A DNA stretch of 48,859 bases from Propionibacteriaceae bacterium UBA5174 (GCA_002413345.1 DHWU01000009.1:1-48859); one strand, 5' to 3'; positions 7,992-16,894 are shown, numbered from the stretch's first letter. The notes: generated from the letters alone by a model not told the origin. Numbers and translations: made by a program.

Positions 7992-10901
7992 ATGAGCCAG
8001 ACTATTGAGGTGAGTCCGACCGAATCGATCACCGCCCTTGCCCGCGCCGGTTTCGCGTTGGATGCCAGCACGCTTGCCCGCAGCCTCTACAGTTCGGACG
8101 CCTCGCTTCAACGGGTGGTGCCTGCCGCAGTGGCTCGGCCACAAACCGTGACTGAGTTGATCGCCCTGGTTGATGCCGCGCGAAGCGCCGGAATCTCGAT
8201 CACCAGCCGGGGTGCGGGCACCTCAATCGCTGGCAACGCCATCGGCCCCGGGCTAGTGATCGATTGCCGAGACTTGAACCGCATCGCCCACCTTGATCAC
8301 ACCGGACGGGCCGCCATCGTTGAGCCGGGGGTGATCCCAGCCCGACTCACCGGGATTGCTGCCGTCCACGGACTTCGCTTCGGGCCGGACCCCTCCACCC
8401 TAGATCGCTGCACCATCGGCGGCATGATCGGCAACAACGCCTGTGGCGCCCGCGCACTGGGATATGGCCGCACCGCCGACAACCTGCTCGGATTGGAAGT
8501 GATCACCGGCACCGGAGAACGGCTCAGCCTTGGCACCGGGCACCCCCAGGGCAGTGCCCAGGGCGGCGTCCAGGCAACCCAATCGCCTACGTTGCACGCA
8601 CTACACGAACTAGTGCAGGCAAATCTGGGGTTGATCCGCACCGAATTTGGACGCTTCTCTCGGCAGGTTTCCGGCTACAGCCTGGAACACCTCCTGCCCG
8701 AAAACGGCTTCGATGTGGCCCGCTTCTTGGCCGGATCAGAAGGCACTTTGGTGGTGATCACCGGCGCCCGGGTGCGCCTGGTGGACGAACCGACACATTC
8801 GGTGTTGGTGGCAATCGGCTACCCAGACATGGCCATGGCTGCCGACGCAATGCCGGCAGTGTTGCCATTCTCACCAACTGCGGCCGAAGGCCTGGATCGG
8901 CGCATCGTTGACGTCGTGGCCCGGCGACTGGGTGCAGCAGCCGTGCCCAAACTGCCAGCTGGTGCTGGTTGGCTACTGATTGAACTCGTTGACGCTGATC
9001 CGGCTCGCCTCAGCGCCCGCGCCGAACAACTACTGGCCGAACAACTACTGGCCGCGGCTGGCGGCATCGACGGCGAAGTGGTGGTTGATCCGGCTCGGGC
9101 GGCGAGCTTGTGGCGAATTCGCGCCGATGGCGCCGGGTTGGCCGCCGTCGGACTGGAGCGTCGGGCCCATTCGGGTTGGGAAGACTCTGCGGTGCCACCG
9201 GCCGCCTTGGGCGCCTACCTGCGCGATCTGGACGCGCTGCTGGCCGCCCACGGTCTGCACGGTCTGCCGTACGGACATTTCGGCGAAGGTTGCGTGCACC
9301 TGCGGATCGATTTCGAGCTTTCCGCTCCCGCCGGTGTTGCTGCTTACCGCAGCTTTGTCGAGGCTGCCGCCGACCTGGTTGCCAGCTATGGCGGCTCAAT
9401 CTCGGGCGAACATGGCGACGGCCGGGCTCGCTCGGAACTTCTGCGCCGAATGTATTCCCCCCAGGCGCTCGCACTGTTTGCGGCGGTGAAACAGATCTTC
9501 GATCCAAACAATCTGTTGAACCCGGGGGTGCTGGTCGATCCCCGACCGCTGGACGCCGATCTGCGCCTGTCAGCGACTGCGGGGGCTGCGGGGCCCGCGG
9601 TGGCTGGCCGGGACGCAGCATTCACCGCGGCCGTCCACCGCTGCACTGGGGTGGGTAAGTGCCTGGCCCCAGGCGGGGTGATGTGTCCGTCTTATCAGGC
9701 CACCGGACGCGAGGTCGATTCCACCCGGGGCCGGGCGCGAGTGCTGCAGGAGTTGGCCAACGGCAGTTTGATCACTGCGGGTTGGCGCTCAGCGGAGGTT
9801 ACTGAGGCCCTCGAGTACTGCCTGGCCTGCAAGGCGTGCAGCAGCGAATGCCCTACTGGAACCGACATTGCCGCGGCTAAGTCGCAGGTCTTAGATCACG
9901 CTTACCGCGGCCGGTGGCGTCCGCGCAGCCACTATTCCTTGGGCTGGTTACCCAGGTGGGCGAACCTGATCACGGCTTTGCCTGGGCTCCCTGCGCTGAC
10001 CAATGCGATCCTGGCCGCGCCTGGTTTGGGACGGTTAGCCAAGACCCTGGCCGGGGTTGACTCGCGCCGCTCGCTGCCGAAGTTTGCGGCTCTAAAAGCT
10101 CGGCGCACCCGAGTCAGGGCAGGTTCGGGCCGGGCCGGTTCTGGCCGGGCAGGTTCAGGGCCTCCAGGTACTGGGCGGGCAGATTCAGGGCCTCCAGATT
10201 CAGGGCGTCCGGTGGTGGTCTGGGTTGATCCATTCACTGACAACTTTGACGCCCACCGGCTGCCACCAGTCTTGGCGGTGCTGCGCAGTGCCGGGTTCGA
10301 CCCTTCGGTGTTGCGTCGCAGCGTCGATTCTGGGGTTTCACTGATCACCACCGGCCAACGTGATCGGGCCACGGCCGCCTTAGGCCGAGCCATCGAGGTG
10401 TTGGCGCCGATAGTGGCCGGCGGCGTGCCCATCGTTGGGCTGGAACCCTCAGTGATCGCAGTCTGGCGCAGCGATGCTGCCGAATTAGTCACTGATCCAC
10501 GTCTGGCTGAGGTGAGCGCTGGCATTCATACCTTGGCTGAGCTATTGGCCACCACCAGCTACCAGCCACCCGACCTGCACGGGGTGAAGATCGTGGCCCA
10601 GCCGCATTGCCATCACCGCGCAGTCTTGGGTTGGGACGCCGACGCTGCACTGTTGGCCCGCACCGGCGCCGAGGTGATCACTGTTGAGGGCTGCTGCGGC
10701 ATGGCGGGCAATTTCGGGATTGAACTTGGCCACTACGAAACCTCAGTGGCGGTGGCCAATAACCAACTTCTGCCCGCTATCCGAGCCGCTGGCACCGATG
10801 CAGTGTTGCTGGCCGACGGCTTTTCTTGCCGCTATCAGATCTTGGATCTCGCCGGACGCCCGACAGTCACCCTTGCGCAGCTACTCGCCAGCGGTAGCTA
10901 A
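7992..10901 (+). CDS. FAD-linked oxidase / Fe-S / CCG-domain fusion dehydrogenase (YdiJ/D-lactate dehydrogenase type)
   Basis: The 969-residue protein joins an N-terminal FAD-binding domain (PCMH type; SRGAGTSIAGNAIG at about 74-87, GGMIGNNACGARALGYGRTADN near 144-165), an FAD-oxidase C-terminal domain (GHFGEGCVHLRIDFE; SGEHGDGRAR near 472-481), ferredoxin-like cysteines (HRCTGVGKC...MCPSY and CLACKACSSECPTGTDI at about 549-636) and one CCG domain (VEGCCGMAGNFG near 899). This is the architecture of one-chain 2-hydroxy-acid dehydrogenases such as YdiJ and D-lactate dehydrogenase. Electrons would pass from substrate via FAD and Fe-S to the respiratory chain. The substrate is inferred, not shown. 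An odd pentad-repeat linker (residues ~710-740) separates the Fe-S and CCG parts. A 15-bp tandem duplication at about 9022-9051 repeats AEQLL. The ATG lacks a strong ribosome-binding site. Confidence 0.9.
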   Translation: MSQTIEVSPTESITALARAGFALDASTLARSLYSSDASLQRVVPAAVARPQTVTELIALVDAARSAGISITSRGAGTSIAGNAIGPGLVIDCRDLNRIAHLDHTGRAAIVEPGVIPARLTGIAAVHGLRFGPDPSTLDRCTIGGMIGNNACGARALGYGRTADNLLGLEVITGTGERLSLGTGHPQGSAQGGVQATQSPTLHALHELVQANLGLIRTEFGRFSRQVSGYSLEHLLPENGFDVARFLAGSEGTLVVITGARVRLVDEPTHSVLVAIGYPDMAMAADAMPAVLPFSPTAAEGLDRRIVDVVARRLGAAAVPKLPAGAGWLLIELVDADPARLSARAEQLLAEQLLAAAGGIDGEVVVDPARAASLWRIRADGAGLAAVGLERRAHSGWEDSAVPPAALGAYLRDLDALLAAHGLHGLPYGHFGEGCVHLRIDFELSAPAGVAAYRSFVEAAADLVASYGGSISGEHGDGRARSELLRRMYSPQALALFAAVKQIFDPNNLLNPGVLVDPRPLDADLRLSATAGAAGPAVAGRDAAFTAAVHRCTGVGKCLAPGGVMCPSYQATGREVDSTRGRARVLQELANGSLITAGWRSAEVTEALEYCLACKACSSECPTGTDIAAAKSQVLDHAYRGRWRPRSHYSLGWLPRWANLITALPGLPALTNAILAAPGLGRLAKTLAGVDSRRSLPKFAALKARRTRVRAGSGRAGSGRAGSGPPGTGRADSGPPDSGRPVVVWVDPFTDNFDAHRLPPVLAVLRSAGFDPSVLRRSVDSGVSLITTGQRDRATAALGRAIEVLAPIVAGGVPIVGLEPSVIAVWRSDAAELVTDPRLAEVSAGIHTLAELLATTSYQPPDLHGVKIVAQPHCHHRAVLGWDADAALLARTGAEVITVEGCCGMAGNFGIELGHYETSVAVANNQLLPAIRAAGTDAVLLADGFSCRYQILDLAGRPTVTLAQLLASGS
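10118..10210 (+). repeat. In-frame pentad repeat linker (Gly-Ser-Gly-Arg-Ala type)
   Basis: Fifteen-base units encode about six pentads of the form GSGRA, GSGRA, GSGPP, GTGRA, DSGPP, DSGRP. They lie between the Fe-S domain and the CCG domain of the FAD/Fe-S oxidoreductase. The unit is flexible and non-hydrophobic, so it is probably a tether that changes length by slippage. Confidence 0.8.
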
Positions 10902-10947
10902 GTCCCCGCAGCAGCGCGCTCGTCGTTGGCTTACGGCGTCCCGCAGA

Positions 10948-11925
10948 TCAGATCGGCTGAACAAACCAGCCCGGCCCGGCCATCTCCGGTCGCCCGTTGA
11001 GATACCCGGCCGACCACGTCTCGGGTGGCTGGGCGAAGATTGAAAGAAGCTCCTCAGCAATCTGTTCTGGCGACTTCTGGGCCATAGCCACATGCAGCAA
11101 GATCTGGGTGGAACCATTCATTAGCGCCAGCACGAAGTCGTCGGTGCCCCGCTGCCACCGTCCGGCCCAGCTCAGGCTCAGTTCTCTGCTAGCAAGTGTC
11201 TCGGTATCGACCCCGGTCAGCACCAACCGGGCGGCGGTGTCTTCTGGCCGCTCCCAGCTATGGTCAGCCGCGATCCGCGCCACCTCGGCGTCGTAGGCCT
11301 TTGCTGGGAAACTCAAGCCTCGCTGCTCGCTTGACCAATCCCAATGCACGGTGTCCCCGTCACGCACGATGACCACATCGGTGCCGCCGCAGCCATAAAC
11401 ACCACAGTCACAACGAGCAATTCCAACTCGATGGTCTTCAGCATCGGCAATCAACTGGTTGTGCGGGATTAGCAGATCGAAAGGGCTCATCCCCATGCCC
11501 GCACCGAGCTCGGTCAGTTCCACCTCATTGGCAAAGATCCGCACCTCGTGGCCACCAACAGATTCGTCAGCCAACACGATCTCGAATCGAATTGCATCGG
11601 TTGGCTCGCGCGATTCCCGGGCAACAGCTAGCTCGATCTGCTCCAGATCGCCAGGCAGGTCAGAGAGCTTGGCGATACCGAGCTCTTGCATTGCCGATGC
11701 CAATAGTCGCTCAAGCTGATCGCAGTCAGCGTCCGGTCGCGCCGCGGCCAGTTCGCACAAGCTGGGCGAATCCAGACCGTCAACGAGGGCTTGGACGGCC
11801 GCCTCGATCAGTGGCGCACCACTGCCCCGGGATAGCCCATCAGCGCCAGCGGTGAAGACCCGCCGCCTTCCCTGCCACTGCCGCGCGACTTCGGCCAATC
11901 GCTGTTCACCTGGCGTGTTGCTCAC
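10948..11925 (-). CDS. Unknown protein with a CDCGxYGCGG motif
   Basis: I do not recognise this 325-residue cytosolic protein. A helical N-terminal part (residues ~35-95; LVDGLDSPSLCELAAARP) resembles the small domain that recurs in actinobacterial hypothetical proteins. A central part has a beta-rich segment RFEIVLADESVGGHEVRIFANEVEL followed by a short cysteine cluster, RCDCGVYGCGGTDVVIVRDG, at about 169-188, which could bind metal. There is no signal peptide or membrane segment. It starts with GTG at 11925 after only a weak ribosome-binding site and converges with the oxidoreductase gene, from which it is separated by 46 bp. Codon use resembles its neighbours. Confidence 0.8.
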   Translation of the reverse strand: MSNTPGEQRLAEVARQWQGRRRVFTAGADGLSRGSGAPLIEAAVQALVDGLDSPSLCELAAARPDADCDQLERLLASAMQELGIAKLSDLPGDLEQIELAVARESREPTDAIRFEIVLADESVGGHEVRIFANEVELTELGAGMGMSPFDLLIPHNQLIADAEDHRVGIARCDCGVYGCGGTDVVIVRDGDTVHWDWSSEQRGLSFPAKAYDAEVARIAADHSWERPEDTAARLVLTGVDTETLASRELSLSWAGRWQRGTDDFVLALMNGSTQILLHVAMAQKSPEQIAEELLSIFAQPPETWSAGYLNGRPEMAGPGWFVQPI

Positions 11926-11970
11926 CTAGGGAGTATCCCAAGGCAGAACCCCGGCAACAAGCAAGGTCAG

Positions 11971-12055
11971 CCAACTGCACGGCGATCCCAACTGCACGGC
12001 GATTCCAACTGCACCGGGTCTCCAACTGCACCAGGTCTCCAACCGCACTGCGATT
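11971..12055. repeat. Five tandem copies of a 17-bp repeat
   Basis: The units start at 11971, 11988, 12005, 12022 and 12039 and share CCAAC-T/C-GCAC followed by a variable 7-base part, which alternates between GGCGAT-like and CGGGTCT-like forms. The array fills the divergent gap between the unknown 325-residue gene and the methyltransferase. The exact 17-bp period and lack of spacers exclude a CRISPR array. Confidence 0.9.
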
Positions 12056-12111
12056 TGAAATGCCTCGCTCCTCTGAGTGCCAAAAGAGCCTGCGCGCGTA
12101 GCCTTCGCTTC

Positions 12112-12858
12112 ATGGACTTGCTGGAATGGGACGCGGCCACTTACGACTCGCTGCCACTTCCGCATGTCCGCTGGGGTGCCGGGGTGATCGAGCGGCTACA
12201 GCTGACTGGCAACGAGCAGGTAATGGATCTGGGCTGCGGCACCGGACGCGATACAAAACGGCTGCTGGAGCTTTTGCCCAACGGCAGAGTGGTCGCGGTA
12301 GATGGCTCGACCCAAATGCTCGACCGGCTTCGGGCAAAGCTTGGCGACAGTCTGGATCGCGTCGAGGTGATCCGGGCAGACCTCACCGAGCCTTTCCCTG
12401 ATCAAGTGCGCGGCGACGCAGCTATCAGCGTGGCCACTTTTCATTGGGTCCCAGACCATCGGGACTTGTTTGGTCGAGTGGCAAATGCCCTAAGCCGCGG
12501 CGCCCGGTTCGAGGCGGAATTCGGCGGCGCCGGGAATCTTGATCATTTCCTTGCCGCCTTCCGCAAAGCTGGCGGACGAGCCATCGACGACACCTGGGTC
12601 TTCGCCACCGCCGAAGAGACCGCCTCGGCTCTGAAAGAAGCTGGATTCGTCGACATCGAGGTACGCACCGTGAACGATCCCGTGCAGCTGGAGCGCGGCG
12701 ACCAGCTACAAACCTTCATTGCCACGGTGCTGCTGGGTGCCACCATCACTGAATTACCAGCTGAACAAGCCCGATCGCTGGTGCGAGCCACCGCCGCGGC
12801 GCTCACCGAGCCGGTAATTGACTACGTCAGAATGCAGCTGTCGGCCACCAAAGCCTGA
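12112..12858 (+). CDS. Class I SAM-dependent methyltransferase
   Basis: The 248-residue protein contains the Rossmann methyltransferase motifs: VMDLGCGTGRDTKRLL (motif I, about residues 38-53), VVAVDGSTQML (motif II) and VIRADLTEPFP (motif III). The overall pattern resembles the trans-aconitate methyltransferase-like group, but the substrate cannot be assigned. The ATG at 12112 is chosen because the protein then begins at the conserved WDAATYDSLPLPHVRWG region. A TAGCCT box at 12099-12104 lies 7 nt before the ATG, so the mRNA is probably leaderless. The gene stands alone between the 17-bp repeat array and ettA. Confidence 0.88.
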   Translation: MDLLEWDAATYDSLPLPHVRWGAGVIERLQLTGNEQVMDLGCGTGRDTKRLLELLPNGRVVAVDGSTQMLDRLRAKLGDSLDRVEVIRADLTEPFPDQVRGDAAISVATFHWVPDHRDLFGRVANALSRGARFEAEFGGAGNLDHFLAAFRKAGGRAIDDTWVFATAEETASALKEAGFVDIEVRTVNDPVQLERGDQLQTFIATVLLGATITELPAEQARSLVRATAAALTEPVIDYVRMQLSATKA

Positions 12859-12940
12859 GCCTAGCTACGCTCCGGCCAACCCGCGGCGCACGCCGTCGGA
12901 CCGAAATCGCCGACCACCGAGCGAACCGCGGCGCGGCAAC

Positions 12941-12949
12941 TGGCATAAT
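12941..12949 (+). promoter_or_regulatory. Extended -10 promoter of ettA
   Basis: TG at 12941-12942, one base, then CATAAT at 12944-12949 form an extended -10 element. The -35 region is poor, as expected for this class. Transcription would begin near 12956, leaving a leader of about 30 nt with GAGG before the ATG at 12987. Confidence 0.5.
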
Positions 12950-12986
12950 GGGCGCCGCTTCCTAACCCGTTTTGAGGATGATCGCC

Positions 12987-14669
12987 ATGCCCGAGTTCGT
13001 ATTCACCATGCACAACGTCCGCAAGAAGCTGGGCGAGAAGCTGGTGCTCGACAACGTCACCCTCTCGTTCTTTGAGGGTGCCAAGATCGGCATCGTCGGC
13101 CCGAACGGCGCGGGCAAGTCGACCATGCTAAAACTGATGGCTGGTCTGCTCACTGCAGACAACGGCGATGCGATGCTTGCCAAGGGCAAGACCGTCGGCA
13201 TTCTGATGCAGGAGCCCCCGCTCACTGAGGGCAAGACGGTGATGGAGAACATCTACGAAGGTGTCGCCGAAACCAAAGGAATGCTCGACCGGTTTAACGA
13301 GATTTCGGTGGCCATGGGCGAGCCGGACGCCGACTTCGACACCCTGCTTGCCGAGATGGGCGATCTGCAAACCGAGTTGGATCACCGCAATGCGTGGGAC
13401 CTGGATTCCCAGCTTGAGCAGGCCATGGACGCGCTGCAGTGCCCACCAGCCGACGCGATCGTTGATGTGCTTTCCGGCGGTGAGCGGCGCCGAGTTGCAC
13501 TATGCAAGCTGCTGTTGGCCCAGCCCGATCTGCTGCTGCTGGATGAGCCCACTAACCACCTCGACGCCGAGAGCGTGAACTGGCTGGAAGGCCACTTGAA
13601 GGCCTACCCCGGTGCAGTCTTGGCCGTGACCCACGATCGGTACTTCCTAGACAACGTTGCCCAGTGGATCTGTGAGATCGACCGCGGCCAGTTGCACCCC
13701 TACGAAGGCAACTACTCCACTTACTTGGAGACCAAGCGTTCCCGGTTGCAGATTGAAGGCAAGAAGGACGCCAAGCGCGCCAAGATCTTGGAGAAGGAAC
13801 TCGAGTGGGTGCGCGCCAATCCGAAGGCTCGCCAAGCTAAGAACAAGGCTCGCCTGGCCCGCTACGAAGAGATGGCTGCTGAGGCCGACCGCAACCGCGT
13901 AGTTGACCTGTCCGAGATCAATATTCCGCCGGGCCCGCGTCTGGGCGCTGACGTGTTGTCGGCCAACAAGCTTTCCAAGGGCTTTGGCGATCGGGTGCTG
14001 ATTGATGGTCTTGATTTCACTCTGCCCCGAGCTGGCATCGTCGGAGTGATCGGACCCAACGGTGTTGGTAAGTCGACCTTGTTCAAGATGATCATCGGCG
14101 AGGAAGCACCAGATTCTGGCGCCCTCAACGTCGGATCCACGGTGAAGTTTTCCTACGTCGATCAGGGCCGTTCCGGCATCGATCCGAAGAAGAACGTCTG
14201 GGAAGCGGTCTCCGATGGCTTGGACCACATCAAGGTGGCCAGTTTCGAGATGCCCTCTCGGGCCTATGTTGCCTCCTTCGGCTTCAAAGGACCCGACCAG
14301 CAGAAGATGGCTGGGGTGCTTTCCGGCGGTGAGCTAAACCGGTTGAATCTGGCTTTGACGCTGAAGATGGGCGGCAACGTGTTGCTGCTCGACGAACCCA
14401 CCAACGATCTAGACGTCGAAACCCTGCAGTCGCTGGAAGATGCCCTGTTGGAGTTCCCCGGCTGTGCAGTGGTGATTTCCCACGATCGCTGGTTCCTTGA
14501 CCGCGTGGCCACCCACATTCTGGCTTGGGAGGGCACCGACGACGACGATGCCAACTGGTTCTGGTTCGAAGGCAACTTCGCCGACTACGAGGAAAACAAG
14601 GTCAACCGTCTTGGCGTCGACCTAGCTCGTCCGCACCGCACCGCCCACCGCAAACTGACCCGAGGCTAA
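12987..14669 (+). CDS. ettA: Energy-dependent translational throttle protein EttA (ABC-F)
   Basis: The 560-residue protein has two ABC cassettes and no membrane segments. Cassette 1: GPNGAGKST, signature LSGGERRRVAL, Walker B LLLLDEPTNHLD. Cassette 2: GPNGVGKST, LSGGELNRLNL, LLLLDEPTNDLD. Between them is the basic P-site tRNA-interaction linker (about residues 240-300, rich in Lys/Arg and ending KNKARLARYEEM). The start FVFTMHNVRKKLG and the ATP-linked arm match EttA, which binds the ribosomal E site and gates the first peptide bond according to energy state. The ATG at 12987 is preferred to ATG 12978 or TTG 12972 because of the GAGG spacing and the match to the EttA N-terminus. Confidence 0.95.
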   Translation: MPEFVFTMHNVRKKLGEKLVLDNVTLSFFEGAKIGIVGPNGAGKSTMLKLMAGLLTADNGDAMLAKGKTVGILMQEPPLTEGKTVMENIYEGVAETKGMLDRFNEISVAMGEPDADFDTLLAEMGDLQTELDHRNAWDLDSQLEQAMDALQCPPADAIVDVLSGGERRRVALCKLLLAQPDLLLLDEPTNHLDAESVNWLEGHLKAYPGAVLAVTHDRYFLDNVAQWICEIDRGQLHPYEGNYSTYLETKRSRLQIEGKKDAKRAKILEKELEWVRANPKARQAKNKARLARYEEMAAEADRNRVVDLSEINIPPGPRLGADVLSANKLSKGFGDRVLIDGLDFTLPRAGIVGVIGPNGVGKSTLFKMIIGEEAPDSGALNVGSTVKFSYVDQGRSGIDPKKNVWEAVSDGLDHIKVASFEMPSRAYVASFGFKGPDQQKMAGVLSGGELNRLNLALTLKMGGNVLLLDEPTNDLDVETLQSLEDALLEFPGCAVVISHDRWFLDRVATHILAWEGTDDDDANWFWFEGNFADYEENKVNRLGVDLARPHRTAHRKLTRG

Positions 14670-14723
14670 CCCGGGTCCGTCTTTGGCTGGGCCCCGGTGC
14701 GGCTGGTCACAAGTCACCGCCAC

Positions 14724-15182
14724 TCACGCAGCGGCTTCGCCTCCGGTTCCACCATCGTGTTTGTCACCAGATTGAGTCTCGGTGGCCCGCACCATTTCGG
14801 CCACGCCAGCCTTCTCATCTGGCTGCGCGCGGTTGGCCCGTTTGAACTGAGCCACGCCACGAGTCAGATCGTGGCCGATGGCGTTGGCTTCGATCGTCAG
14901 GCGCTCCTGCGCGGCCCCTTCGGCATCCTTCCAACGGTTCGTGCGCAGTTTGCCCACTACGACCACCGCTTCGCCCTTCTTGACGCTGGTGCGCACATTC
15001 TCGGCCAACGAGCGGGCACAGGTCACCGAAATCCAGGTAGTTTCACCGTCCACCCACTCTCCGCTTCGGCGATAGCGAGGTGTGCTGGCCACCCGAAAGG
15101 TGGCATAAGGCACATCATCGCCGAAGGTTCGATACTCCACATCGCAGCCGACATTGCCGGTAATCCAAACCACTGAGTCCAT
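14724..15182 (-). CDS. ssb: Single-stranded DNA-binding protein, second (SsbB-type) paralogue
   Basis: The 152-residue protein has an OB fold (SVVWITGNVGCDVEYRTFG ... VGKLRTNRWKDAEG) covering residues 1-105. The C-terminus ends in GGTGGEAAA and lacks the acidic DDDIPF-type tip used by replicative SSB to recruit partners. It is not next to rpsF and rpsR but beside ettA, the same pairing as Rv2477c and Rv2478c (SSBb) in Mycobacterium tuberculosis. The ATG at 15182 has AGGAAAGGG upstream; an in-frame GTG at 15203 is less likely. It is the last gene of the minus-strand cluster, about 107 bp after the GTPase gene. Confidence 0.92.
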   Translation of the reverse strand: MDSVVWITGNVGCDVEYRTFGDDVPYATFRVASTPRYRRSGEWVDGETTWISVTCARSLAENVRTSVKKGEAVVVVGKLRTNRWKDAEGAAQERLTIEANAIGHDLTRGVAQFKRANRAQPDEKAGVAEMVRATETQSGDKHDGGTGGEAAA

Positions 15183-15203
15183 TACTCGCCCTTTCCTAGT
15201 CAC

Positions 15204-15219
15204 TTGCCACTATTGGCAA
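15204..15219. promoter_or_regulatory. 16-bp palindrome before ssb
   Basis: TTGCCA (15204-15209), CTAT, TGGCAA (15214-15219) form a perfect inverted repeat about 22 bp upstream of the ssb start. Two nearby sequences, TGTGGATAC (15254-15262) and TGTGGAAAA (15273-15281), each match 8 of 9 bases of the DnaA-box complement TGTGGATAA. These could be operator elements specific for ssb rather than for the GTPase genes upstream. Confidence 0.45.
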
Positions 15220-15289
15220 CGCAACCGGAAAGTGATCACCCGAATCCGCAAACTGTGGATACCAGTGACGGGTGTGGAAAACCTGCCGC

Positions 15290-16891
15290 TCAGCGAAGTG
15301 CGGCGTGGGCCGCCTCGCGGGCTTGGTGATAGCGATCTAGTTCGGCCTGCACCGGAGCAAACACCCGATTGGTCACCACTTCGGTAACTGCAGCCTCGAG
15401 CTGCTTCTCGGCTCGCCGGGCCACGGCATTCGCAGCAGCGGACACCAGGCCCCGTCCGAGGGCGGCCAACAGCAACCCGCCCACTATGCCGCCCGCAGCG
15501 ACCAGCGCCCCACCGGGCACTCCAAACCAAATGAAAAGCGGAATGCCAAACCCAGCTGCGGCCAACGCCGGGCCAGCCAGCCACCAGGTCAGGCCGAGGA
15601 CGACAGCGCCAACCAAAACCCACTGCAGCACCGTGAATACAGTCCACCACCAGGCACGTGGTTTCGCCGTCAACTCAGGGTCGGCGATGGCAACGTCCAA
15701 ATCATCGGCCAACAGTTGATCGTTCACCCGAGATGCCCGCCGGACTGCCTCAGCCCAGCCATTAGGCAGGCCTTGAGCAGCCTGGTCGACCAGCTCGCGC
15801 GTGCCTTGCTCCACCCGGGCCTTCTGCACCGCGTTCGCCCAAGGCAACCGAGTGGGATTCGTCGCACTCGAGCTCTGCTCAGCCGCAGTCTCAGCGCCCA
15901 GGCGCAAATCCTTCAAAGGGTCTGGACGCATCCGCAGTACCCAGCTCAGCAATGGCCAGCCGGTTGCGATCCGGCCCCGCAAGCGCCAGGCTTCGCGGAC
16001 GCCGTCTACCACCACCGGCACGCCAGCGGCGTCGGCCATGGTCGAAGCGACTTGCTCCTTCAAACTGGAGTTCATTTTGGCTGGCATCTTGGGCCCGATG
16101 TCGGCAACCAGTGACTTGGCGGACTTCTTCACGTCCAGACTCAGGCGCTTGAGCATGGTTCGTTTACGCTCAACTGTGGCGATCAACGAGCTTCGCAGTT
16201 CGTAAATGCCGTCCCTGCGAGTCGCCGAGGTTGCCATCAGGGGCATCGACTGCAACCCTTCTGAATCCAGCAACCGCCGCAAATCAGTGACGCAGCCCTT
16301 CAACTCATCGGGGTTGAGCCGGTCCACCTGGTTGAGCACCATCAGCATCACATCGGCGTGATCCGCAAGCGGCTTCAGGTATCCGTCATGCAGCGCCGAA
16401 TCGGCGTATTTCTGCGGGTCAACCACCCAAACCAGAGCATCGACCATGTCTACCATCCGACCAACTGTCACCCGGTGGGCATCTTCGGTGGAGTCGTGAT
16501 CTGGCAGGTCGAGCAGCACCATATTGGCTAGTCGTTTGTCATCGGGGACGATCAGATGCCGTTTTCCGACATCGAGCCAGTCGAGCAATTCGTTAGGCAG
16601 CTCAGCACCCCAGCCAACCGCCATCGCCTTCGAAGTGGTTGGACGCCGAGCTGCCACTTGGGCCAGTTCGGTCTCAGTCAGGGCGTTGAACAAACTCGAC
16701 TTACCAGATCCGGTGGAACCGGCCAACGCGACTACCGTGTAGTCGCCGCCCAGGGCAACCCGTTGGGCCGCCCGATCGGCTACCGCTTTCGCTTTCGCGA
16801 CTACCGCTGGATCGCAGCGTCCATCGCCTGCCTGCACCGCTTCGGTGAGGGCAGCCAGATGCTGAGACAGCTTCGATGTCGAAGACTTCAC
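15290..16891 (-). CDS. Membrane-anchored dynamin/YfjP-like GTPase
   Basis: The 533-residue protein has a GTPase domain with G1 ALAGSTGSGKSSLFNALTE (about residues 52-70), a switch-II/G3 motif LLDLPDHDSTE (about 125-135) and G4 LNQVDRL (near 186). The DLPDHDS form replaces the usual DxxG and is typical of the YfjP-like group. Near residues 415-485 there are two or three hydrophobic segments (WWWTVFTVLQWVLVGAVVLG; GIPLFIWFGVPGGALVAAGG), then a short helical tail. The gene directly follows the larger GTPase (TAA then TTG-GTG); GTG 16891 sits 6 nt after GGGAG and is preferred over TTG 16894. A role in membrane remodelling is inferred from family and pairing. Confidence 0.88.
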   Translation of the reverse strand: MKSSTSKLSQHLAALTEAVQAGDGRCDPAVVAKAKAVADRAAQRVALGGDYTVVALAGSTGSGKSSLFNALTETELAQVAARRPTTSKAMAVGWGAELPNELLDWLDVGKRHLIVPDDKRLANMVLLDLPDHDSTEDAHRVTVGRMVDMVDALVWVVDPQKYADSALHDGYLKPLADHADVMLMVLNQVDRLNPDELKGCVTDLRRLLDSEGLQSMPLMATSATRRDGIYELRSSLIATVERKRTMLKRLSLDVKKSAKSLVADIGPKMPAKMNSSLKEQVASTMADAAGVPVVVDGVREAWRLRGRIATGWPLLSWVLRMRPDPLKDLRLGAETAAEQSSSATNPTRLPWANAVQKARVEQGTRELVDQAAQGLPNGWAEAVRRASRVNDQLLADDLDVAIADPELTAKPRAWWWTVFTVLQWVLVGAVVLGLTWWLAGPALAAAGFGIPLFIWFGVPGGALVAAGGIVGGLLLAALGRGLVSAAANAVARRAEKQLEAAVTEVVTNRVFAPVQAELDRYHQAREAAHAALR

Positions 16892-16894
16892 CAA

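Noticed and set aside
11971..12055. CRISPR-like array
   Set aside because: Units are contiguous with no unique spacers and are only 17 bp long.
11926..12165. 79-codon minus-strand frame through the 17-bp repeats
   Set aside because: Its repetitive sequence only reflects the tandem DNA repeat; the opposite strand carries the methyltransferase start.
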